Assembly: GCA_947175875.1 (NCBI GenBank)
Contig: CAMWON010000004.1
Span: forward strand, 86,674 to 150,673
DNA from: an uncultured Alphaproteobacteria bacterium
GTDB lineage: Bacteria; Pseudomonadota; Alphaproteobacteria; Rs-D84
Reading direction: 5' to 3'
DNA: 64,000 nucleotides
Shown: one piece after another, positions 7,570-16,397 of the stretch
Position numbering within the stretch: position 1 is the first letter of the stretch
How the letters are laid out: each line of letters opens with the position of its first letter
The notes under the pieces: model-generated
Told to the model about the DNA's origin: nothing
Database searches by the model: none
Seen by the model: only the letters and a program-made list of their open reading frames with translations
Program-made: the position numbers and the translations under genes

Positions 7570-10500
7570 ATGTCCAAAATTATACGCGTTTTTGCGTGCT
7601 TGTTCACGTTGTTTTTTGTAGGCTCTGCATATGCGGCGGGATATACCTGTAACGATTTAAAGAAATATACGTCGTGTTCGTCCGGGTATTATATGACCAA
7701 GGGCGGCACTTATAATGCTACGCCCCAAGTTGGCAATGCCTGTACGGCGTGTACATCGGGATGTACGTGCGCCGGCGGAACTGCGGCGCCGGTGTGCGGC
7801 AAGACATGTAGCGCTGGAACTTATTGGAACGGCAGTGCATGTACGACATGCCCCAACGGATATTATTGTCCCGGATTTTCAAATGTTCAAAGCCCGGCGA
7901 CAAATTACGGGCGTAATGCGTGCCCGACCGCAAGTACGTCAACCGAGGCGGCATCGTCGGCTTATCCGGATGTGTTTTATCCATATAAATCGATATCAGG
8001 TTCGGTTGATAAAACGACAACGCCCACCCGCACTCTATTTAAGAATCAGGCGTTTGGAACAGGCTGGGCAACCATCAATGACTGTAAGGCGTCATATAAG
8101 TTTTCAGGCGCCGGTGGTTTTGTGTATTCGGATGGTGTGCGCTATAATTCTTCGACCGGTAAATACGATAACTTCTCCGGTGCGGATATATATTATGACA
8201 GTGCCAAGGCCGGTTATTACCTGTACACCAAGTACAACGATACATATTGCAATACATCTACAAACAAGATGTTGTATAGAAAGGTCATTTATTGTCCGGG
8301 TGGCTCGTATTGTCCGGGCGGTTCGGTTCCACAGTGCAGCACCGGTACGCATAACAACGAATGGGGACGAACAACGTGTCCGGGGACTTCTGCGACGTCA
8401 TCCGTTTCAACGTGGCATTCGGCGTTCATAGCCGGTGGTGAAACCGCGCGTGCAACAAAAGTCGGGGACTGTTTGGCGCATGATATGGCCTTTACAAATA
8501 TTAACGGTGGTGCCGGAACACGTCGCTGTTATTATACCAGCGGCAGTGGCACAACCGCGACATATTCAACAAATTGCCATTATTACAAGTACACTTCATG
8601 TAATGCCGGGTATTATATGACCTATAACGGGGCCGCAAACAGTACGTCCCAAGTTGGCAACGCGTGTACCGCGTGTGCGGCCGGAACATATAAATCCGCC
8701 GCGGGAACCGGAACGTGTACGGCATGTGCGATAGGTTCGTACAGCTCGTCGGGTGCATCCAAGTGTACGGCGTGTACTGGTGGGAAAACAACCACCGCCA
8801 CCGGCCAGTCGTCATGTGCCGCAACATGTACAAACGCCACCGGGGCCAGCACATGGACCGCCGCATCATGGTCGGCCAACAGCGTTACAAACAAGTGCGC
8901 GATTAACACATGCTCTACCGGATACACCAAGGGCGGCACGGCCAGCAGTACCGGAACCAGCTCTTATACCTGTTCGGCGAACTGTAACGCGGTTACGCTG
9001 AATGCGACGACAAACGGCGGTTCTGCGAACACGACGGTTTATAAGCGCACCGGTTCCACAACATGGTACAGCAATAATACCTGTTCAACCTCTATAACCA
9101 GCATAACCAAACCGACCAAGACACACGCGACGTATGCGGGGCATTATAATACAAGCTCGAACTCCGGCGGGACGCAGTGCGTGACCGCGGCGGGCGCGCT
9201 TAGCACATCGACGTCTTGCAACGTGACGGGTTCGACGACGTTTTATGCGCGATACAACTGCAACACCGGATATACCGCCAGCGGTACGACCATCGCCGGA
9301 ACCTGTGCGGCAAACTGTATCGCCGTAACATTGAACAATACGCAAAACGGCGGTACCGGTGGTACGACCACCCTGTACAAGCGTGTGGGCAGCACGACCA
9401 TATATTCCGACAACGCCTGCTCCACGGCGTTGACGTTGGTCAAGCCGACCAAGACAAACGCGACGTATGCGGGCCATTACAACACGACGGCCACATCGGG
9501 CGGAACGCAGTGCGTGACATCGGCGGGCGCATGGAATTCGGGCTTTAATCCGACAGGTGCGACAACATGTTATGCACGATACAACTGTAATACCGGATGG
9601 ACGGCCAGTGGCACAACGATTGCCGGCGCATGCGGTGCGACATGTAATGCGATTACAATGAACGCAACGCAAAACGGCGGCAGCGGCACTGCAACGACGT
9701 TGTATAAAAAGTCCGGCTCCACAACGTGGTACAGCAATAATACCTGCTCTACGACGATTACCACCCTGTCGTCGCGCCCGACCAAGACACATGCGACATA
9801 TGCGGGACACTATAATACCACAGGTGCATCCGGTGGAACGCAGTGTGTAACAGCGGCGGGCGCGCTTAGCACATCAACGTTATGCAACGTGACAGGCGCA
9901 ACCACGTTTTATCCGCAGTTTACATGTAATACGGGTTGGACCAATGCAGGTACGCGTATTGCCGGGACCTGTACCGCGACAACGAATACAATAACGCTGA
10001 ATAAAAACGGTGGTACGGGTACCTGTGGCGGCCAAAGCAGCACAACAAGCGGCAGCACGACATGTACCACGGGCAGTACCAAGTCTTTGCCGACATGGGA
10101 CAGCAGCACGTGTAACATAACCAACGGAAACAAGATATTCAAAGGCTGGTCCACCAACAGCAGCGCAACCAGTGGTTCCACGTCCATAACATGTCCGACA
10201 GGCGCCACGACATACTATGCCGCATGGGCAACACCGACATGCAGTGCGACGAACGGAACGTGCGCGATGACCACCCCCAGTGGTAATGCACCGCGCGCTA
10301 CTATAACCTGTAATACGGGATACAGCCAGTCCGGCGGTACAAACCGTACATCCAGCTTTACCGTCACAGGCAGTGCGGGCGGAACGTCAGTGTCCGGCAC
10401 ATGTTATGCGGTGACAAGTACGGTCAGCTTTAATTTGAACGGTGGCAGCGGCAACCAGCCGAACAATGTTACGGCCACATATGGCAGCAACATGCCGGCG

Positions 10501-13260
10501 CTTAGCACCAGTGCCAACCCGTCACGCACCGGATATACTTTCGGTGGTTGGTATGACACCAGTGCCGCAACCGGTGGTACGCAGTACTATAACACCAGCC
10601 GCGGCTCTGCGCGTACATGGAACAAGACGGATGCAAATGTAACGCTGTATGCGCGCTGGACCGTGAACAGTTATACATGCGATGCAAAGTACTATTTGAA
10701 CGGCACGACATGTACATTGTGCGAAGCGGGATATTCCTGTCCGTCATCACAGCAGACATATACGTACAACGGCGGAATCCAAGGCCGTACGTATTGCGCG
10801 GCCGGTACATATAACTCCGGCACCGGAAATACGTCATGTACGACATGTCCGGCGGGTAAATATTGTACGGGTGGTACAAATAATACGGCATGCCCGGCCG
10901 GAACCGCCCGCAGTGCAACCGGTGGTAAAGCATCCGGCGATTGTACCACGTGTGCGGCCGGAACTTATACCAGCACGACCGGCCAGACATCATGCGCCAG
11001 CTGTGGTTCCGGATATTATTGCACGGGCGGCTCTAACCGTACGGCATGCAGCTCGCTGACAGGGGTGTCGGTAAGCGGCGGCAGCTATACGTCCGTGTCG
11101 CCATATAACGCCAGCACGACGTGCCGTTATACCGCACCTACTCCGCCCAAGCCCACAAATTGTGCCACAGTATCTGTAAATCAGGTGTCCTATACCGGCA
11201 GTGCATGGTCGCCCAGTACGTACAATGTAACGGCCAATACCGGATATCATACATCCGGTAGCGGTACGGCCAGCCCGTCTTGTCCGGCGAACACATATAC
11301 TGTGGTTTATAATAAAAATAACACCAGTGCGACAGGTACGACCGCGAACAGCAGTCATACATACGGTACCGCTAAGGCGTTGACATCCAACGGATACTCA
11401 TTAAGCGGATATACGTTTAATCGCTGGACGACGGCGGCTGACGGAACCGGGACCAAATACACGAATGGTCAAAGTGTCACAAATCTGACAACGACAAATG
11501 GCGGAACGGTAAATCTGTATGCCCAATGGTGCCAGAATTGTGCGACCGTATCCAATGGCTCTTGTTCGCTAAGTGTTGCTGATGGCACATGTAAATATAC
11601 AACCAGCTGTAATTCTGGCTATACAATCAGTGGCAATGGTACGCGTAATCCGACCTGTACGGCAAACGGATATACCGTAACCTACAAGGCCGGCGATGGC
11701 GGCAGTGGCAGCGACCAGACGCAGTCGGTAACGTATAACGCAGACTTTACAACCAAGGCGGCAAATACGTTTACCAAGGCAAATGCGACGTTTGCCGGCT
11801 GGAGTGCCAGCAGTGGCAGCTATACATCGGCGAATACATCGTATAAGTATACAACGGTCGGTAATGTTACGTTGACCGCCACTTGGAACTGTAACGCCGG
11901 ATATACGCTGAACAGCAGCACAAGAGCATGTGATCCATGCGCGGCGGGTATGTATAAGGGCTCGGCAGGCAATGGTGCATGTACAGCGTGTACCGGACGT
12001 ACTAAATGGAGTGCGGCAGGCGCAAAGGCATGCAGTGATGTCGGTGCCGGGTATTACACCACGGGCTGCAACACCAGCGGCAATAACTGTACCGGCCGTA
12101 CGCAGTGTTCGGGCTCCACATATTGTGTAAGCGGTGTTCGGAACGACTGTCCGGCGGCGGAAAGCACCTGGAGCCTGGGGACGGGAACGGGTTGGTCGGC
12201 GGTCACCAGCTGCTTTGAAACAAAGGCGGCCACAGCGGTTAGCACGTACTGCAGCGAGGGCCAGCTGAAGAAAAATGCTGGTTCGGACAGCAAATGGCCG
12301 ACAACTGCCAGCATATCTGTCGCGTTCAAGGCAAAAGCGGGTTCGATAGTATCCGGTCAAACATGCACGCAGTGCACCGGCGCGACATACAGTGCGGGTG
12401 GCACGGCGACAGAATGCGCCGCCTGTCCGACAGGGTATGCGTCAAACACAACGGCGGGCAAGACGGCCATAGGCCAGTGCCAGGCGTCATGTGCGGCGGG
12501 ATATGCGGTACAGACTGCGAACGAGGCCTGCAAGATAGTCGCCAGCGGTTATCAGACCGGCACGCACACCGTCAGCTATGGTTCCAAAACACCGACGGCG
12601 GCGGACAGCACCAGCCCGGCGGTGGGAACATGGTACAGCTGTCTGACGAATTATAGCGCGTCAGGCACGGCGGCCGCAGACCATGATGCGCGCAGCGACT
12701 GTAAAATAAGCTGCGGCGCCGGTACACGGATTGCGTCTGCGAACGCGACCAGCTGCACCACCCCCAGCGGGAACTGGTACGTCGGCGCGCACAGCGTCGC
12801 GGCAGGCAGCACATCGTCGGTCAGCAGCTGTCTGACGAACTATACAATCAGCGGTACCGCGGCGGCCAACCATGACGCGGCGTCGGACTGCAAGATAAGC
12901 TGTGGCGGTGGTGCGTATATTGCCAAGGCAAATGATACATCCTGTACGAATGTCGGGGCGGGATACTGGGCGGCGGCCGCGAGTGTGTCGCAAGGAAGCG
13001 CCGGCAGTCGTACGGCATGTGCGTCGGGCCTGACGACAATCGGGTACGGCGCGGGCGCGGACGAAGCGGCGGATTGCGGGCATATCCTGCATCTGGGCGA
13101 CAGCAAGCTGTATCTGCGCAGTACGAAAAAGACCACGCCGTCGTTAAATGTAAAGATTGGCGACAGCACGTTCTATGGCAACATGAGTACGGCGACAAAG
13201 GGCAAGTTGCGCGTCAAGAAAGACAGCACAACCTACAGTGTTCACGACGACAGCATGTAA
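7570..13260 (+). CDS. Giant exported Cys/Thr/Gly-rich repeat protein (putative adhesin)
   Basis: Protein of 1896 aa. Start set at ATG 7570, giving a signal peptide (MSKIIRVFACLFTLFFVGSA, then YAAG). The body consists of Cys-x-x-Cys modules resembling GCC2/GCC3 or TNFR-like repeats (patterns such as CxxCPxGxYxxxxGxxxCxxC), three tandem repeats of about 110 residues encoded at 8983-9978, and about four Listeria-Bacteroides (Flg_new) repeats near 9985-10230, 10417-10670, 11290-11530 and 11670-11890, with GYTFGGWYDTS and VTLYARW as landmarks. The last 60 residues form a domain (LHLGDSKLYLRS...KIGDSTFYG...GKLRVKKDS) shared with the protein at 27910. Listeria-Bacteroides repeats occur in surface adhesins, so a cell-surface role is likely; no membrane anchor, sortase signal or beta-barrel is visible. 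Confidence 0.85.
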   Translation: MSKIIRVFACLFTLFFVGSAYAAGYTCNDLKKYTSCSSGYYMTKGGTYNATPQVGNACTACTSGCTCAGGTAAPVCGKTCSAGTYWNGSACTTCPNGYYCPGFSNVQSPATNYGRNACPTASTSTEAASSAYPDVFYPYKSISGSVDKTTTPTRTLFKNQAFGTGWATINDCKASYKFSGAGGFVYSDGVRYNSSTGKYDNFSGADIYYDSAKAGYYLYTKYNDTYCNTSTNKMLYRKVIYCPGGSYCPGGSVPQCSTGTHNNEWGRTTCPGTSATSSVSTWHSAFIAGGETARATKVGDCLAHDMAFTNINGGAGTRRCYYTSGSGTTATYSTNCHYYKYTSCNAGYYMTYNGAANSTSQVGNACTACAAGTYKSAAGTGTCTACAIGSYSSSGASKCTACTGGKTTTATGQSSCAATCTNATGASTWTAASWSANSVTNKCAINTCSTGYTKGGTASSTGTSSYTCSANCNAVTLNATTNGGSANTTVYKRTGSTTWYSNNTCSTSITSITKPTKTHATYAGHYNTSSNSGGTQCVTAAGALSTSTSCNVTGSTTFYARYNCNTGYTASGTTIAGTCAANCIAVTLNNTQNGGTGGTTTLYKRVGSTTIYSDNACSTALTLVKPTKTNATYAGHYNTTATSGGTQCVTSAGAWNSGFNPTGATTCYARYNCNTGWTASGTTIAGACGATCNAITMNATQNGGSGTATTLYKKSGSTTWYSNNTCSTTITTLSSRPTKTHATYAGHYNTTGASGGTQCVTAAGALSTSTLCNVTGATTFYPQFTCNTGWTNAGTRIAGTCTATTNTITLNKNGGTGTCGGQSSTTSGSTTCTTGSTKSLPTWDSSTCNITNGNKIFKGWSTNSSATSGSTSITCPTGATTYYAAWATPTCSATNGTCAMTTPSGNAPRATITCNTGYSQSGGTNRTSSFTVTGSAGGTSVSGTCYAVTSTVSFNLNGGSGNQPNNVTATYGSNMPALSTSANPSRTGYTFGGWYDTSAATGGTQYYNTSRGSARTWNKTDANVTLYARWTVNSYTCDAKYYLNGTTCTLCEAGYSCPSSQQTYTYNGGIQGRTYCAAGTYNSGTGNTSCTTCPAGKYCTGGTNNTACPAGTARSATGGKASGDCTTCAAGTYTSTTGQTSCASCGSGYYCTGGSNRTACSSLTGVSVSGGSYTSVSPYNASTTCRYTAPTPPKPTNCATVSVNQVSYTGSAWSPSTYNVTANTGYHTSGSGTASPSCPANTYTVVYNKNNTSATGTTANSSHTYGTAKALTSNGYSLSGYTFNRWTTAADGTGTKYTNGQSVTNLTTTNGGTVNLYAQWCQNCATVSNGSCSLSVADGTCKYTTSCNSGYTISGNGTRNPTCTANGYTVTYKAGDGGSGSDQTQSVTYNADFTTKAANTFTKANATFAGWSASSGSYTSANTSYKYTTVGNVTLTATWNCNAGYTLNSSTRACDPCAAGMYKGSAGNGACTACTGRTKWSAAGAKACSDVGAGYYTTGCNTSGNNCTGRTQCSGSTYCVSGVRNDCPAAESTWSLGTGTGWSAVTSCFETKAATAVSTYCSEGQLKKNAGSDSKWPTTASISVAFKAKAGSIVSGQTCTQCTGATYSAGGTATECAACPTGYASNTTAGKTAIGQCQASCAAGYAVQTANEACKIVASGYQTGTHTVSYGSKTPTAADSTSPAVGTWYSCLTNYSASGTAAADHDARSDCKISCGAGTRIASANATSCTTPSGNWYVGAHSVAAGSTSSVSSCLTNYTISGTAAANHDAASDCKISCGGGAYIAKANDTSCTNVGAGYWAAAASVSQGSAGSRTACASGLTTIGYGAGADEAADCGHILHLGDSKLYLRSTKKTTPSLNVKIGDSTFYGNMSTATKGKLRVKKDSTTYSVHDDSM
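8983..9978 (+). repeat. Three tandem protein repeats of about 110 codons
   Basis: Units begin at TGT codons 8983, 9316 and 9643 (lengths 333, 327 and about 336 nt). Each encodes C-x-A-[VI]-T-[LM]-N, then NGG, then YK[RK]xGSTT[WI]YS[ND]N, KTxATYAGHYNT and GGTQCVT, ending with an IAGxC-type segment. They are similar but not identical, so this looks like an old duplication under selection rather than a fresh expansion. Confidence 0.85.
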
Positions 13261-13263
13261 CAG

Positions 13264-13288
13264 AAAACGCCCGAAACGGGCGTTTTTT
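13264..13288 (+). terminator. Intrinsic terminator after the giant Cys-rich gene
   Basis: Stem AACGCCC (13266-13272) / GGGCGTT (13278-13284) plus a T-run. The A-rich other side lets it also serve the minus-strand gene ending at 13310. Confidence 0.85.
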
Positions 13289-13309
13289 ATTTAAGAAATA
13301 AAATGCGGA

Positions 13310-13525
13310 TTATTTGCCGGCGCCCTGGCGGCGTGCCGCGGCCAATGCCCGGCGCAGTGATTCTTCGGCGATTTGGCGGATTTTTGGCGCAAATGTGCGC
13401 ATGTTCATGGTGTCGGCAACGCTGTCGGCGAAAAGTCTGGATATATATTCGATTTGGGTGGGCGCAACTACGAAAATGTCGCTGGTTATGTCGGAAGTAT
13501 TTAGCTGCTGTATAGGTTCTTTCAT
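13310..13525 (-). CDS. Small hypothetical cytoplasmic protein
   Basis: Unrecognised 71-aa protein. ATG 13525 is supported by an excellent Shine-Dalgarno (GGGGAGGATT) 5-6 nt upstream; a longer in-frame version would start at 13573 but lacks a ribosome site. The N-terminal half is neutral (MKEPIQQLNTSDITSDIFV), and the C-terminal half is helical and basic (IRQIAEESLRRALAAARRQ). It has no signal peptide, membrane segment or Cys. It is divergent from secA, with the two start codons about 140 nt apart. No function is assigned. Confidence 0.65.
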   Translation of the reverse strand: MKEPIQQLNTSDITSDIFVVAPTQIEYISRLFADSVADTMNMRTFAPKIRQIAEESLRRALAAARRQGAGK

Positions 13526-13663
13526 AATAATCCTCCCCTGTTGGTATAATTTTCCTATAATTGCCCCTTGCATGCGTGCCTTGTGTTCATTATATCATAA
13601 AGTGCCTTGACCGCAAGGCGCAAAATTGCTATCGTCTGGCAGATAATAGAAGGAAAAACAAAC

Positions 13664-16282
13664 ATGTTAAACGTTATAAGTAAATTTTTGGGCTCGGCCA
13701 ATGACAGATTGGTAAAGTCATATGACAAGACCGTGTCCCTGATTAACGATTTGGAGCCGAAATATCACGCGATGAGCGATGATGAACTGCGCGCTCAGAC
13801 GGCAGAGTTGCGCGCGCGTCTGGCGGCCGGTGAAAAAGAGAAAAACATACTGCCCGATGCGTTCGCTTTGGTCCGTGAAGGCGCCCTGCGTGCGGTCGGC
13901 ATGCGCCACTTTAATGTTCAGATGATTGGCGGTATGGTTCTGACCAACGGCCAGATTGCGGAAATGAAAACCGGTGAAGGTAAAACACTGGTTGCGACGC
14001 TGGCGCTGTTTTTAAAGGCACTGCACGGCAAGGGTGCACACCTGATTACCGTCAACGACTATCTGGCGTCGCGCGACGCGGAATGGATGGGGCGCGTGTA
14101 TAAGTTTTTGGGCCTGTCCATCGGCATTATTCAGCACGACATGTCCGATGACGAGCGCCGTGCGGCATATGCGTGCGACATAACATATGTAACGAATTCC
14201 GAGCTGGGGTTTGACTATCTGCGCGACAATATGAAATTTACCAAAGACCAGCAGGTTCTGCGTCCCCTGTTCTTTGCGATTGTTGACGAGGTTGACAGTA
14301 TTTTGATTGACGAGGCCCGCACGCCCCTGATTATTTCCGGCCCGGCCGAGGATACCAGCGAACTGTATGCAAAGGTTGACGCGGTTGTCGCACAGCTGGG
14401 GGCGGACGATTTCAAGAAAGATGAAAAAGACCGTCATGTGACATTGACCGAGGCCGGTGTTGATAACGCGACGCGTATGTTGAAAGAAGCGGGTCTGCTG
14501 GTTGGCGACAATTTGTACGCTTCGGAAAATGCGACGCTGGTCATGCATATTCAGCAGTCGTTGCTGGCGCATCATCTGTATCAGAAAAATGTAAACTATG
14601 TCGTGCGTGGCGGCGAAATTTTGATTGTCGATGAATTTACGGGCCGTGTCATGACGGGGCGTCGTTTCGGCAAGGGGCTGCACCAGGCGATAGAGGCCAA
14701 AGAGCATGTGACGGTTCAGCCGGAAAACCAGACGGTATCCAGCATTTCGTATCAGAACCTGTTCCGTTTGTATCCGACGTTGTCCGGTATGACCGGTACG
14801 GCCATGACCGAGGCGGCGGAGTTTGAAGAAATTTACAAACTGCGTGTTGTGTCCATTCCGACCAACCGTCCGGTTTCACGTATCGATCATCATGACGAGA
14901 TTTATCGCAACAAAGATGAAAAATACGCGGCGATTATAAAGCAGATAAAGGAATGTCTGGACAGAAAACAGCCTGTTTTGGTCGGTACGGTGTCGATTGA
15001 AAAATCCGAAGAGCTGGCGGCGGTGGTTCGCAAAGAACTGGGGATAGAGCCGGCGGTTCTGAACGCAAAGCATCACCAGTCTGAGGCCAAAATCGTATCC
15101 CAGGCGGGTGCGCCGGGCGCTGTTACGATTGCGACAAACATGGCGGGCCGCGGAACCGACATTAAACTGGGCGGTAACGCAGAGGAGTTGATTGCCGAAC
15201 TGGACCCGCAGGCGCCGGATTTCGAAGAAAAAAAGAAAGAAATCTATGCGCGTATAGAGGCAAACAAGAAACTGGTGCTGGATGTTGGCGGCCTGTATGT
15301 TATCGGTACGGAGCGTCATGAATCGCGTCGCATCGACAACCAGCTGCGCGGACGCGCGGGACGCCAGGGCGACCCGGGCGATTCCAAGTTCTTTTTGGCG
15401 CTGGACGACGATTTGATGCGCATATTCGGCGCGGCGCGTCTGAACGGAATGTTAACGACGCTGGGGCTGAAAACGGGCGAGGCAATCACGCACCCGTGGA
15501 TAACGAAGGCGCTGGAAAAGGCGCAAAAGCGTGTCGAGGCCCGTTATTTCGAATCTCGTAAAGAATTGCTGAAATACGACGACGTTATGAACGAACAGCG
15601 AGGCGTTATCTATAAACAGCGCGATGATTTGATGACGTCTGAAGATTTGGCGCCGTTATCGCGAGAGTTAATCGGCGACGTGGTTGAAATGATTTGCGAA
15701 AACAACATTCCGGAAAAGTCCCATCCGATGGATTGGAATACGACCGGAATACATGACGCAATGTTGCGCACGTTCGCACTGGATATAACGGATATTGAAA
15801 ACTGGAAGACGGACGAATCCGTTTCCGAGCGCAAGGCGTACGATGTTCTGTACAACCTGGCGATGCGTCGCTTTGACGGCCAGGCGACCAAATACGGCCG
15901 CGAATTGATGCAGACTGCGTCGCGCCAGATGATGCTGGGGGCGCTGGACGCGGTGTGGAAGCGTCACCTGCAGCAGATGGATTATCTGCAGACGGCAATC
16001 GGTCTGCGCGGCTATGCTCAGAAGAATCCGTTGTATGAATACAAGCGCGAGGCGCTGGAGCTGTTCAAAAACACAATCAAGAACTTTAAGATTATGTCGG
16101 TTGCGTATATCTGCCGAATGGAGCTGACGCGCGAGGATGTCGATGCCCGTCAGCAGGAACAGGCCCAGCATGACGCGGAACTGAATGCGGCCGGGGCCGC
16201 GGCGGCGGAATCGCGCCGTAATGCCCCCTGCCCGTGCGGTTCCGGGTTTAAATACAAACATTGCTGCGGCAAGCTTAGCTAA
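13664..16282 (+). CDS. secA: Preprotein translocase ATPase SecA
   Basis: Motor ATPase (872 aa) that pushes unfolded preproteins through SecYEG. Start at ATG 13664, behind GAAGGAAAAACAAAC. Motifs: the N-terminal SDDRLVK-like region (here NDRLVKSYDK); Walker A region MKTGEGKTLVATLAL; DEVDSILIDEARTPLIISG (Walker B and beyond); the SGMTGTAMTEAAEF segment; the GTVSIEKSEEL and ATNMAGRGTDIKLGG motor motifs; and GRAGRQGDPG. The C-terminus carries the zinc-binding SEC-C motif CPCGSGFKYKHCCG, which binds SecB or ribosomes in other species. Length and all domains are normal. It presumably exports the many signal-peptide proteins in this window. A long hairpin follows the stop. Confidence 0.98.
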   Translation: MLNVISKFLGSANDRLVKSYDKTVSLINDLEPKYHAMSDDELRAQTAELRARLAAGEKEKNILPDAFALVREGALRAVGMRHFNVQMIGGMVLTNGQIAEMKTGEGKTLVATLALFLKALHGKGAHLITVNDYLASRDAEWMGRVYKFLGLSIGIIQHDMSDDERRAAYACDITYVTNSELGFDYLRDNMKFTKDQQVLRPLFFAIVDEVDSILIDEARTPLIISGPAEDTSELYAKVDAVVAQLGADDFKKDEKDRHVTLTEAGVDNATRMLKEAGLLVGDNLYASENATLVMHIQQSLLAHHLYQKNVNYVVRGGEILIVDEFTGRVMTGRRFGKGLHQAIEAKEHVTVQPENQTVSSISYQNLFRLYPTLSGMTGTAMTEAAEFEEIYKLRVVSIPTNRPVSRIDHHDEIYRNKDEKYAAIIKQIKECLDRKQPVLVGTVSIEKSEELAAVVRKELGIEPAVLNAKHHQSEAKIVSQAGAPGAVTIATNMAGRGTDIKLGGNAEELIAELDPQAPDFEEKKKEIYARIEANKKLVLDVGGLYVIGTERHESRRIDNQLRGRAGRQGDPGDSKFFLALDDDLMRIFGAARLNGMLTTLGLKTGEAITHPWITKALEKAQKRVEARYFESRKELLKYDDVMNEQRGVIYKQRDDLMTSEDLAPLSRELIGDVVEMICENNIPEKSHPMDWNTTGIHDAMLRTFALDITDIENWKTDESVSERKAYDVLYNLAMRRFDGQATKYGRELMQTASRQMMLGALDAVWKRHLQQMDYLQTAIGLRGYAQKNPLYEYKREALELFKNTIKNFKIMSVAYICRMELTREDVDARQQEQAQHDAELNAAGAAAAESRRNAPCPCGSGFKYKHCCGKLS

Positions 16283-16317
16283 ACAAACGGCCCCCTTTTT
16301 ACGGGGGCTGTTTGTTT
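16281..16317 (+). terminator. Terminator-like hairpin after secA
   Basis: A 15-bp stem: AAACAAACGGCCCCC (16281-16295) against GGGGGCTGTTTGTTT (16303-16317). The following T-tract is interrupted by G. Confidence 0.7.
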
Positions 16318-16397
16318 GTGTGGCTGTCAACCAAAAAATCGTATTTTTCGTAAATATATGGTTGCCCCGCCACGGCATTTTTTGCTATTTTTGCGAC

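Noticed and set aside
8983..9978. CRISPR-like or satellite tandem repeats.
   Set aside because: Units are over 320 nt, stay in frame, and encode conserved Cys, Tyr and Gly positions; they are protein repeats.
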